Source: Streptococcus equinus
GTDB taxonomy: Bacteria; Bacillota; Bacilli; Lactobacillales; Streptococcaceae
Length of the DNA stretch: 64,000 nucleotides
Direction: 5' to 3'
NCBI RefSeq assembly: GCF_900104225.1
Contig: NZ_FNJK01000003.1
Span: 124,001-188,000 of the forward strand
Shown here: positions 16,638 to 26,364 of the stretch, one piece after another
Layout: each line of letters opens with the position of its first letter
How positions within the stretch are numbered: the first letter of the stretch is position 1
Program-made: the position numbers and the translations under genes
Notes under the pieces: model-generated
Databases searched by the model: none
What the model was told of the DNA's origin: nothing
Seen by the model: the letters and a program-made list of their open reading frames with translations, nothing else

Positions 16638-18887
16638 CTAAAGTTCAGGAAATAGTTTAGCTAGAATTTTAGGTGCGAGGGCTTGTCCAGGTCCTTCATG
16701 ACAGTAAGTGTGAAGGTAAATGGCAGGGTTAAAGTTTAGCTCGATACAAGCGCAATTTGGTGTTTCTTTACTAGCTGGTAAGGTCTTGTCTGGGATAATC
16801 AAGTCAACACCACAGACCCAAGCACCGACAGCGCTAGCCATTTGCGCAGCTAATGTTTTATAATCGTCTGGCATGATGTCAGTGACATCGATGGAATCGC
16901 CACCAGTTGAAATGTTAGAGTTACGGCGCAAATCAACCTTGACACCTTTTGCTGGAATATCATCAGGAGTATAACCTTGTTGCTCTAACATGAGACGCTC
17001 GACAGCTCCAAGGTCAATGACTTCAAGAGGTGAGCGGTGACCACGGCCTCGAAGAGGACTCTGGTTTTTGAGTTCTACCAATTGGGCAATGGTGTGTTTG
17101 CCATCGCCAACGACATTTGCTGCCACGCGCAAGACAATAGCTTCGCATTTACCATCAAGAACGAAGAAACGGTATTCGGTACCTGCGATAAAGTTTTCAA
17201 CTAAGACGGTATCATCTTCAGAAAATGCAATATCTAAGGCTTTTTGATACGCTGTCAGTTCAGCTGGTTCTTTAAAAATAGAAATTCCCAGACCGAAGTT
17301 AGTTGATTTAGGTTTAACGACGATAGCTTTATTTTTGATTTGTGAGAAATAGCGGAGCGCACTGTCTTTATCGCTGAATTCTTGGCCAGCTGGAACAGGA
17401 AATCCTGCTTGAGCGAGGAGTTTTTTAGTAACCACTTTATTTTCCATAATAAGTGGTGTAATGTAGCTGTCCTTAGCAGTCATATTGGCATTTTTAACGT
17501 ATTCAATATGATCGCCATGCCATAATTTAATAAATTGATCACTCTCATCAAGGATTTCCAGGTGAAGGCCTTTTTGGATGGCTTCAAACATTAACATTTG
17601 AGTTGATAACTCCATTGATTCATACCCTTTAAGAGCATAGGGAGCTTTAAGGGCATACTCGTGGAAAGCTTGTCCTTGTTTTTGACCAAATGTTTCTAAT
17701 GAAAGATTATCAATTTTTTCTAGTAAACGTCCTCCAATAGTTAATTCAGGATTCTTGATTTGTTCTTTGACATGATTTAACAATTCTTGGTAATAAGATG
17801 GCAAGTCAAAATGTTCAATCACGCCTTGCATAGCTGATAAGATTTCTGAAATAGGTGCTTCTTGTGGTAATTTTTCAAGCGGGTGGCTAAGAGCAATGGC
17901 ATTATTAAGCTCACTAGCCTTAGCGATATCTTGGTCAACAGAAGAACTACTATCTAGCCAGAGAAGGGCAAGAACGAAAAGATGAACAGTATCAAGTGTT
18001 TCTTGGGTGATTCCACGATGATCAAAAGGATTAAGGTCAAAGCAGCGTACTTCAAGGTAAGTAACGCCTTGTGCGATATAATCATGGATGTGCTTGCTAC
18101 CACGAAGGCGAACAGCAGAATAGAATTCTTTTTCAGCAATAAGTTGACCAGAAGCTACATAATGTTCGATATCATTAATGTAGTTTTCAAGACTCTGATA
18201 AGACACTTGGATGTTATTGCGGTTCACGTAGCCAAACTGACTATTTCGAATAGAACGAACAGGTTGAGCTAATTTGTGACTTAAAAATCTTTGTTCAGCG
18301 ATTGGCGAAGCTCCGTAAAGATAGGTTAGAAGCCAACGATAGCGTAAGAAATTTTGAGCTAATTTTAGATAAAGGTCGTTTTTGAAGGTGATGAGCGAAT
18401 CATAGCCGCTTTGTTGGAAAAGCGCAGCGACCAAATCTTTTCCCAGCTCCATATTGTAATGGATGCCAGACATAGATTGTAATTTTTTGCCATAAACCTC
18501 AGCTAGATGTTTACGATAATGACGCTCCCAATCATCTTCTAATTGAGCAATGTGAATCTCATCTTCACTGACTTGAGGTGGCATTGATAAAGGCCAGAGG
18601 TATTCATCCTTATCAATCGAGCGCCCTGCAACGTCTGTAATGGCTCCTAAAAAACGTAGGGCATCTTTGGTTGACTGCCCGATAGGAGTAATGAGTTCCA
18701 GCTGAGCTTCACTATAATCTGTCTGAATATAAGGGTGAAAAGAACGACTTCCAAGACAGGTTGGGTGGCTTGTTTGAGCAATTTTGCCTTGCTGATTAAT
18801 CCGCAAGCTTTCTCTTTCCAAACCAAAAGTTGCTTGCAAGATTGGTAAATGTTTAGACGAATCTTGTAATAAACTATTGATGTTCAT
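16638..18887 (-). CDS. gshAB: Bifunctional glutamate-cysteine ligase / glutathione synthetase
   Basis: 749 aa fusion that makes glutathione from Glu, Cys and Gly. The N-terminal part (about 1-430) is a GshA-type ligase (FGLERESLRIN, QTDYSEAQLELITP), the C-terminal part an ATP-grasp synthetase (VVKPKSTNFGLGI, FIAGTEYRFFVLDGKCEAIV, CIELNFNPAIYLHTY). Start at ATG 18887 with CGGAGAT upstream; the longer frame is unsupported. Streptococcal glutathione synthesis normally uses this fusion. Single gene, divergent from purA. Confidence 0.96.
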   Translation of the reverse strand: MNINSLLQDSSKHLPILQATFGLERESLRINQQGKIAQTSHPTCLGSRSFHPYIQTDYSEAQLELITPIGQSTKDALRFLGAITDVAGRSIDKDEYLWPLSMPPQVSEDEIHIAQLEDDWERHYRKHLAEVYGKKLQSMSGIHYNMELGKDLVAALFQQSGYDSLITFKNDLYLKLAQNFLRYRWLLTYLYGASPIAEQRFLSHKLAQPVRSIRNSQFGYVNRNNIQVSYQSLENYINDIEHYVASGQLIAEKEFYSAVRLRGSKHIHDYIAQGVTYLEVRCFDLNPFDHRGITQETLDTVHLFVLALLWLDSSSSVDQDIAKASELNNAIALSHPLEKLPQEAPISEILSAMQGVIEHFDLPSYYQELLNHVKEQIKNPELTIGGRLLEKIDNLSLETFGQKQGQAFHEYALKAPYALKGYESMELSTQMLMFEAIQKGLHLEILDESDQFIKLWHGDHIEYVKNANMTAKDSYITPLIMENKVVTKKLLAQAGFPVPAGQEFSDKDSALRYFSQIKNKAIVVKPKSTNFGLGISIFKEPAELTAYQKALDIAFSEDDTVLVENFIAGTEYRFFVLDGKCEAIVLRVAANVVGDGKHTIAQLVELKNQSPLRGRGHRSPLEVIDLGAVERLMLEQQGYTPDDIPAKGVKVDLRRNSNISTGGDSIDVTDIMPDDYKTLAAQMASAVGAWVCGVDLIIPDKTLPASKETPNCACIELNFNPAIYLHTYCHEGPGQALAPKILAKLFPEL

Positions 18888-19113
18888 ATCTATGTATCTC
18901 CGTTGATTTTCAATTATTATTATGGCAAATTCTACCATTGTATGTAATGTATACCTATTCTATGGAAAAGTTTATGAAAATGCAAAGAATTGCTATACTT
19001 TTGCACAAAAAGTTTAAGAATTTTTAGAAAATTTAGACTATGTTAGAAAAACTGTCATATTTAGCCCCTTTTTCAAAAAAAGTTCGGAAAAAATAATATT
19101 TTACCGTGAAATA

Positions 19114-20591
<1,478 letters not shown>

Positions 20592-20617
20592 GAAGAATTT
20601 TTAGGTTATAAATATAG

Positions 20618-20653
20618 AAAACCGCTGAATCTTTGTATTCAGTGGTTTTTTTA
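20618..20653 (+). terminator. purA terminator
   Basis: AAAACCGCTGAAT / ATTCAGTGGTTTT hairpin with T run. Confidence 0.9.
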
Positions 20654-20832
20654 GTGATTTTCTAAATTAATGATTTGATAAATCTGAAATGGATTTGCTG
20701 ACTTTACTTAGTAAAATTGGTCTTTTGTATAATCTGTTCTATATGTTCAGTGATTAACGATTTCAAAAAATCACAATAGATTGGAATGGGAGGAGTGATT
20801 CAGTATAATTTACAGTTAAAAGGAGGGAGATT

Positions 20833-21603
20833 ATGAAACCATTGATTTTTAATCCTAAAATTGCAAAAGAAAAGCCTGATGATAGTAGTGATTGTCCATT
20901 TTGTCAGGTTCATCAGTTGACAAATATTCTTGATCAAAATGGAGCAATGATTTGGTTGGAAAATAAATATCGAACGTTAGAGGAAACTTATCAAACGATT
21001 ATTATCGAGTCTGATGATCATTGGGGAGATATTTCAAATTATACTTATGACTATAACCGGCAGTTGATTCGATATGCAATGGACAAATTTTCTAGTATGC
21101 AATCGCAGAAAACATTTCAAAGCGTGGCAATGTTTAAAAATTATGGGCCTTTATCAGGCGGTAGTTTGCGTCATCCTCACCTGCAAATAGTAGGATTTGA
21201 ATCCCAAAACGTCTATGAAGCTTTAAAAACTGAAAATTTTGAAGGGCTTACTGTATGTGAAGAGGATAGTTATCATGCTGAAATCAATTTATCAACTGAG
21301 CCAATAATGGGTTTCTGCGAATTTAATATCATCACAAATCAGAATAAATTGGATTATTTTGCGGATGCTATTAAAAATGTTGTCATGTATTTGCTTAAAG
21401 ACTACTTTTTAGGAAATTGTCGCTCTTATAATCTTTTCTTTTTCAGAAGTAAAGAAAAAGTCATGTGTAAAGTTGTTCCTCGCTTTGTAGTGTCACCTTA
21501 TTATGTAGGGTATAAGGTATCGCAAATGAATGATATGACTAGATTGGTAGAGATTAAGCAGGAGTTTTTGAAGAAGTTTAGGAGTTATTATGTCAAAAAA
21601 TAA
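20833..21603 (+). CDS. DUF4931 protein, galactose-1-phosphate uridylyltransferase-like (HIT fold)
   Basis: 256 aa. Cys21-Pro-Phe-Cys24 near the N-terminus and GPLSGGSLRHPHLQ (His114, His116) resemble the zinc site and the catalytic HPHxQ of GalT-type HIT enzymes, so a nucleotidyl transferase or hydrolase acting on a phosphorylated small molecule is likely. The substrate is unknown. Start with AAAGGAGGG. First of three genes with an EamA transporter (14-nt overlap) and an ArsR-type regulator, so the operon probably handles one metabolite. Confidence 0.75.
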   Translation: MKPLIFNPKIAKEKPDDSSDCPFCQVHQLTNILDQNGAMIWLENKYRTLEETYQTIIIESDDHWGDISNYTYDYNRQLIRYAMDKFSSMQSQKTFQSVAMFKNYGPLSGGSLRHPHLQIVGFESQNVYEALKTENFEGLTVCEEDSYHAEINLSTEPIMGFCEFNIITNQNKLDYFADAIKNVVMYLLKDYFLGNCRSYNLFFFRSKEKVMCKVVPRFVVSPYYVGYKVSQMNDMTRLVEIKQEFLKKFRSYYVKK

Positions 21604-22510
21604 ATTTTTAACAGGTTTTTGTAGTTGTTTGATTGCAGGGGTAATGTTTGGTGCTCAATGGCCAATTGCGGGAAGTGCCTTACATGTAATAGACCCATAT
21701 TGGTTTACTTTAATAAGGTATTTGATTGTAGCAATTGTTTTGTCAGTGATTCTTTTTTTGAGAGAGGGAAAAGGTGGCTTTACGGTTAACAAAAGTCAAT
21801 TGATTGGCATTTATTTTTTAGGAACAATGGCTTTTTGTGCTTACAATTTTCTAGTTTTTGCTGGTCAAAAGATGGCAGGAACTCAAGGAACAATATTAGC
21901 CTCTTTGTTAATGGCTTTAATTCCAATGGTTTCTATTTTGGTTTTATGGGTTTATAAAAGAGAATTTCCAGGTTGGTTAACTTTGAGTTTGATTTTGGTT
22001 TCTCTTTTAGGAGTATTTTTAGTTGTTACAAAAGGAAATATTTCTATTTTTCAACAAGAAAAGAATCTTTTGAAACCAATTATCTTAATTTTTTTAAGCG
22101 TATTTGCTTGGGTATTTTATACAATCGGTGTTAGTCATTATCCAAGTTGGTCACCATTAAAATATACGACTTTAAGCTGTTTATTTGGGAATATCAGTTC
22201 GATTTTTGTTATAATTATTCTAACAAAAATGAATATTTCTAATGCTCCATCTTTATCTGATTTACAATCTGTTCAAGGACAATTATTATACATGAGTATT
22301 TTTTCAGGTGTTATTGGTGTCTTGATGTGGAATGTTGGGAATAAGTTTTTAGGACCTCAGAATGGTTCGTTATTCATGAATTTAGTGCCAATTGTGACTT
22401 TTTTGGTAGAAGTCTTTTTAGGTTACCAGATTTCAGCCATTGAAATTTTTGGAGCTTGTTTAACAATTGGGGCAATTGTTGTCAATAATTTAGCTAGGAG
22501 AAAAATTTAG
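21590..22510 (+). CDS. EamA/DMT-family transporter
   Basis: 306 aa with ten membrane helices in two EamA repeats (MFGAQWPIAGSALHVIDPYWFT at the N-terminal repeat). Members carry out efflux of amino acids, nucleotides or drugs; the substrate cannot be read from the sequence. It overlaps the upstream GalT-like gene and is followed after 20 nt by an ArsR-type regulator. Confidence 0.87.
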   Translation: MSKNKFLTGFCSCLIAGVMFGAQWPIAGSALHVIDPYWFTLIRYLIVAIVLSVILFLREGKGGFTVNKSQLIGIYFLGTMAFCAYNFLVFAGQKMAGTQGTILASLLMALIPMVSILVLWVYKREFPGWLTLSLILVSLLGVFLVVTKGNISIFQQEKNLLKPIILIFLSVFAWVFYTIGVSHYPSWSPLKYTTLSCLFGNISSIFVIIILTKMNISNAPSLSDLQSVQGQLLYMSIFSGVIGVLMWNVGNKFLGPQNGSLFMNLVPIVTFLVEVFLGYQISAIEIFGACLTIGAIVVNNLARRKI

Positions 22511-22530
22511 GATTTTATAGGGGGCAGTTA

Positions 22531-23553
22531 ATGACGATTACAATCAATTTTTCAGAACAATTAGTGGAAAATATTCGTTCGATGGATAATAATTGTCGTA
22601 GCATTTTTTCACCTCTTAGTGAGCTTTTTTGTAGTTTACATGTTTTGCTAAATCCTGAGGGGCATGGACTAATGACCGCATGGGCTATTGAAACTCGAAA
22701 ACAGATGGATTGTAAAACATTAGCTGAGTTAAAGTATTTTTCGCCACTTTATAGGAAGGCTGTTCCTAGCTTTTTTATGGAAGAGATGATTCTTGAAGAT
22801 AAGTGCCTAGAACTGCAGCTATCTCATTTAGGAACTAGTTTTTTTAACAAAAATGTTGATGATTTGATTCAGGAACTCAAGGAATTCGATAACACAGAGT
22901 TAGTACATGATTTGAAGTGCAATCAGAATTTGGTTTTTTTGAAGCTTTTTTCTTTTTTGAGGGAATATCATGATACCTATTTTAAAGAATTGGTTTCGAA
23001 TTCAAATTTGATTAATATTTTGAACCATAATGTCAAAAAACAAAGGGATTATATTGCAGAAAAAGGATTTATAAATTTCATTAGCACCATTGATTCCAAT
23101 CAAATTTATTGGAATAATGATTCAATTAAGATTCAAACTAAGGAAGATGACGTTTATAAGCTAGATGATGGAGAAAAGTTATATTTCATTCCAAGTTCTG
23201 TGACTTGGCCCCATGTTAGAGTAAATCGGCTTAAAAATGGTATTACCATCATTTATGATATTAATTCGCAACATATAGGAAATTTTTCGCGACAAGTCAT
23301 GGCCAACACTTTTAAAATTTTATCGGATCCGGTGAGAATTGATATACTAGTTAACTTAAATAAAGGAAAAAAGACAACCAAAAATTTATCGCAAATTTTA
23401 AGTGTCAGTGAGCCAACAATCTCTCATCATTTGACTTTGTTAAAAGAGGCTGGTTTGGTAAATAAAATCCGAGATGGTAAGCGTGTTTTTTATTATAATA
23501 CCAACAAAGTTCTTAGTTTGATTCCTAATTTTTATAATAATGCTAGTCGCTAA
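22531..23553 (+). CDS. ArsR-type winged-helix regulator with long N-terminal domain
   Basis: 340 aa. The C-terminal 80 residues are an ArsR helix-turn-helix (FKILSDPVRIDILVNL, SVSEPTISHHLTLLKEAGLV, DGKRVFYYN). The first 240 residues are of the DUF5937 type seen in other long ArsR proteins, a probable sensor domain. No ArsR metal-binding Cys pair is present at the usual helix. Third gene of the GalT-like/EamA operon; probably its local regulator. Confidence 0.85.
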   Translation: MTITINFSEQLVENIRSMDNNCRSIFSPLSELFCSLHVLLNPEGHGLMTAWAIETRKQMDCKTLAELKYFSPLYRKAVPSFFMEEMILEDKCLELQLSHLGTSFFNKNVDDLIQELKEFDNTELVHDLKCNQNLVFLKLFSFLREYHDTYFKELVSNSNLINILNHNVKKQRDYIAEKGFINFISTIDSNQIYWNNDSIKIQTKEDDVYKLDDGEKLYFIPSSVTWPHVRVNRLKNGITIIYDINSQHIGNFSRQVMANTFKILSDPVRIDILVNLNKGKKTTKNLSQILSVSEPTISHHLTLLKEAGLVNKIRDGKRVFYYNTNKVLSLIPNFYNNASR

Positions 23554-23566
23554 TTTTATGGTGGAT

Positions 23567-23600
23567 CCCCTGCTAGAATCACCGTTCTAGTAGGGTTTTA
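23567..23600 (+). terminator. Terminator after the ArsR-type gene
   Basis: CCCCTGCTAGAA-TCACCG-TTCTAGTAGGG followed by TTTTA. Confidence 0.8.
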
Positions 23601-23782
23601 TGTTAAAATGAAGGTAAGAATACCCTTGTTTTTTTAATGGCATTTGCTTGAAAAAGAGTTGTAAATAACGTGAAAATTTTCACAGGAATTTAACAAATGT
23701 CATACTGAGATTACAATCGTCATTTTGTCTTAATCTGTTTTTGTTAACCTATTAATGTTGCCTGATTTAAAAAGGAGGAAAA

Positions 23783-25036
23783 ATGGTTAAACGAATTTTA
23801 TCAATTGCACTAGCTTATGTTGGTATTATTGTTGGTGCTGGACTTTCTTCGGGGCAGGATTTGATGCAATATTTTGTCGGATTTGGTATCTGGGGAATGA
23901 TTGGCGTTATTGTTTTAGGGATTTTGAATGCTATCTTTGGACGTATTATCGTGACATTAGGAAGTTACTATCGTTCGAATGACCATTCAGAGGTACTTTC
24001 AAAGATTGCCCATCCTTTTACCAATCGTGTATTAGACATTGCTTTGATTGTTTCTTGTTATGTCATTGGTTTTGTTATGATTGCTGGAGCGGGTTCCAAC
24101 CTTAATCAACAATTTGGATTGCCCACTTGGTTAGGAGCTTTAATCTGTGTTCTCCTTGTGATTTTTGTAAGTTTCCTTGATTTTGAGAAAATTACTCAGA
24201 TTATTGGGATTTTTACGCCGATTGTTATTATCATGGTATTGATTATTGCTGGTCATAGTCTGATTGGACATTCTTTTGACTTTGAACAGTTAAATACAGT
24301 AGCTAAGACTCTACCGACAAATATGCCAAATATTTGGGTGTCTGTTCTTAATTACTTCGCCATTTGTGTGATGACTGGGGTATCAATGGCTTTTGTCCTT
24401 GGTGGTTCAATTATTCGTATTGGCGTTGCTGAAAAAGGGGGAACACTTGGTGGTGCAATTGTCGGCCTGATTATTGCGATTACCTCACTTGTCTTGTTTG
24501 TCAATGTTGGAAAGATTGCTTCTGCAGATATTCCAATGTTAGTACTCGCCAATGAAATCCACCCTTGGTTTGCTTTTGCTTATTCCCTTGTCGTATTTGG
24601 ACTTATTTTCAACACAGCCTTTAGTCTTTATTACGCTCTAGCTAAACGCTTTTCTGAAAATAAAGGTGAGGGTCAATTTAAACGTTACATGGTTATCTTT
24701 GTCGTGACTGGGTATGTTTTGTCTTTCCTTGGCTTTAAACAACTGGTTTCTGTCATGTATCCTGTGCTTGGTTACATTGGTTTGGTTATGTTGGTTGTTT
24801 TGCTTCAAGCTTGGATTCGTGAAAAAGGCAATGTGCAGGACGAAAAACATTTGCGTCGCCGCATGATTTCTTTGATTTCTAAAAAATATGACGATAATAA
24901 GCAATTTACTAAGAAAGACAAGGTAGAATACCAACAGTTGGGTGAAGAATCTGTGGTTGAAACAGATGAGATTAAAGAAGATATTCATGAACATGTCGAA
25001 CAAGTTTTTGATTCAGAAAACGAGGATAATCATTAA
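23783..25036 (+). CDS. YkvI-family membrane protein (APC-superfamily-like)
   Basis: 417 aa with about ten to eleven membrane helices and an acidic cytoplasmic tail (residues about 340-417). The N-terminus AYVGIIVGAGLSSGQDLMQYF has the unwound-helix GAG motif of LeuT-fold transporters and fits the YkvI family. The substrate is unknown. AAAAGGAGGAAAA supports the start. Monocistronic. Confidence 0.8.
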   Translation: MVKRILSIALAYVGIIVGAGLSSGQDLMQYFVGFGIWGMIGVIVLGILNAIFGRIIVTLGSYYRSNDHSEVLSKIAHPFTNRVLDIALIVSCYVIGFVMIAGAGSNLNQQFGLPTWLGALICVLLVIFVSFLDFEKITQIIGIFTPIVIIMVLIIAGHSLIGHSFDFEQLNTVAKTLPTNMPNIWVSVLNYFAICVMTGVSMAFVLGGSIIRIGVAEKGGTLGGAIVGLIIAITSLVLFVNVGKIASADIPMLVLANEIHPWFAFAYSLVVFGLIFNTAFSLYYALAKRFSENKGEGQFKRYMVIFVVTGYVLSFLGFKQLVSVMYPVLGYIGLVMLVVLLQAWIREKGNVQDEKHLRRRMISLISKKYDDNKQFTKKDKVEYQQLGEESVVETDEIKEDIHEHVEQVFDSENEDNH

Positions 25037-25043
25037 AACTATT

Positions 25044-25073
25044 GCTGGGAAGAAGTTTTTCCCAGCTTTTTTT
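25044..25073 (+). terminator. Terminator after the YkvI-like gene
   Basis: GCTGGGAA-gaagt-TTTCCCAGC followed by TTTTTTT. Confidence 0.85.
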
Positions 25074-25149
25074 GAATATTTGTTCTAGAGGTTAAGAAAG
25101 CGGTAAAAATATGCTATACTGAAACTAAAAGATGAAAAGGAAGTAAGCA

Positions 25150-26094
25150 ATGACAAGGTTTGTGACTAGTTTTTCAGGTGTTCTGATTATTCTCATCATG
25201 GTCATGGTTGGCTATGTCTTGGCTAAAAAAGGTTGGTTTGATGATAAATCATCAAATTTGATTGCTAAGTTAGTGACTCAGGTGGCTCTGCCATGTTATA
25301 TGATTTCAACCATTGTCGGTCGTTTTACGGCAAAGGAACTGTTAGAGATGCTGCCGCAACTGCGTTTTCCAGCATTGTCTATGGTGATTTTATTAGCAAT
25401 TGCTGTGGCAGTGGCACACTTATTCTTGATTGATAAAAAATATCAAGGTTTGTTTGTTTCCATGTTCTTTAATTCGAATACGATTTTTGTTGGTCTTCCA
25501 ATCAATCAAGCGCTTTTTGGTGATAAAAGTATTCCCTATGTTTTGGTTTATTATATGTGTAATACGACTTTCTTTTGGACTATCGGAACTTATTTGATTC
25601 AAAAAGATGGTCGTAAAGAGGTGACTCTTGATTTCCGTGGTACCTTGAAGAAAATCTTCTCGCCACCATTGTTAGGCTTTATTGTTGGGGTGATTTTAGT
25701 TCTTTTGAATATTCACTTGCCAGCCTTTTTACTCAGCGATTTTCAATATTTGGGGAACTTGACTATCCCCTTATCAATGATTTTTATTGGGATTTCGGTG
25801 GCAAATGCAGGGCTGTCACGCTTGCGTTTTACAAAAGACAATGTCTTGGTTTTAGTTGGTCGTTTTGTGATTGCTCCGCTTTTGATGATGCTTATCGTGA
25901 AGCAGACCCAAATGCCACAGCTGATGAAAGAAGTCTTTATCATTCAATCAGCCATGCCTGTTATGACAAATGCTCCTGTTGTAGCTAAACTTTATGGGGC
26001 AGATAGTGACTATGCAGCTATTATGGTGACTGAATCAACTATTTTGACCATCATTGTGGTTCCGCTTTTAATGCTGTTATTAAATGGTTTATAA
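25150..26094 (+). CDS. AEC-family transporter (auxin efflux carrier / malate permease type)
   Basis: 314 aa, ten membrane helices in two five-helix repeats, with the family hallmarks NSNTIFVGLPINQALFG in the first half and SAMPVMTNAPVVAKLYG in the second. Lactic acid bacterial members carry malate or other organic acids. There is no linked enzyme gene to fix the substrate. AAAAGGAAG precedes the start. Confidence 0.88.
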   Translation: MTRFVTSFSGVLIILIMVMVGYVLAKKGWFDDKSSNLIAKLVTQVALPCYMISTIVGRFTAKELLEMLPQLRFPALSMVILLAIAVAVAHLFLIDKKYQGLFVSMFFNSNTIFVGLPINQALFGDKSIPYVLVYYMCNTTFFWTIGTYLIQKDGRKEVTLDFRGTLKKIFSPPLLGFIVGVILVLLNIHLPAFLLSDFQYLGNLTIPLSMIFIGISVANAGLSRLRFTKDNVLVLVGRFVIAPLLMMLIVKQTQMPQLMKEVFIIQSAMPVMTNAPVVAKLYGADSDYAAIMVTESTILTIIVVPLLMLLLNGL

Positions 26095-26098
26095 ATTT

Positions 26099-26129
26099 TG
26101 AGCACTTCCAAGTACGGAAGTGTTTTTTA
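26099..26129 (+). terminator. Terminator after the AEC transporter gene
   Basis: GCACTTCC-aagtac-GGAAGTG followed by TTTTTT. Confidence 0.85.
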
Positions 26130-26132
26130 ATA

Positions 26133-26249
26133 CAAAAAGCCTAGCTAAAGCTAGACTTTAAGGAGATTATGAAAAAGTGTATTCATCCAGTCTTTGGGAG
26201 AAGTGGATGGATACGAGCTAGCAAAGCTAGCTGTGAAAGTTTTAGGAAT
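26133..26249 (-). ncRNA. csRNA-type small RNA 1 (CiaR-dependent)
   Basis: A minus-strand RNA of about 117 nt is predicted from a CiaR box and -10 (26256-26288). It has a 5' hairpin GCTAGC-TTT-GCTAGC, single-stranded pyrimidine patches CTTCTCCC and AATCTCCTTAAAG that are complementary to Shine-Dalgarno sequences, and a terminator hairpin CTAGC-TTTA-GCTAG-GC followed by TTTTT. This is the layout of streptococcal csRNAs, which block translation initiation of targets such as comC. Targets here are not predicted. Confidence 0.75.
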
Positions 26250-26255
26250 GATTAC

Positions 26256-26288
26256 AGTATAAGAGCACTGGCTTAAATAAATCTTAAT
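26256..26288 (-). promoter_or_regulatory. CiaR box and -10 of csRNA 1
   Basis: On the minus strand ATTAAG-ATTTA-TTTAAG (26288-26272; consensus TTTAAG-N5-TTTAAG with one mismatch), 10-nt spacer, TATACT (26261-26256). The spacing and the -10 are identical to the second csRNA at 39703-39735. Confidence 0.75.
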
Positions 26289-26349
26289 AGAAAGGATTAT
26301 TTTTATCGTTTTTTGAGCACCTTTTAAGTTAAAATGCATGCTCAAGATG

Positions 26350-26358
26350 TGTTATAAT
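26350..26358 (+). promoter_or_regulatory. Extended -10 of polA (leaderless start)
   Basis: TGTTATAAT ends 7 nt before the A of the polA ATG; no -35 and no Shine-Dalgarno are seen. Transcription should begin at or next to the start codon. Confidence 0.65.
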
Positions 26359-26364
26359 AAAGCC

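Noticed and set aside
26169-26276. 35-aa plus-strand frame with a strong AAGGAG-type ribosome binding site upstream of polA
   Set aside because: The sequence is the complement of csRNA 1; the apparent Shine-Dalgarno is the reverse complement of its anti-Shine-Dalgarno segment, and the frame ends inside the CiaR box.
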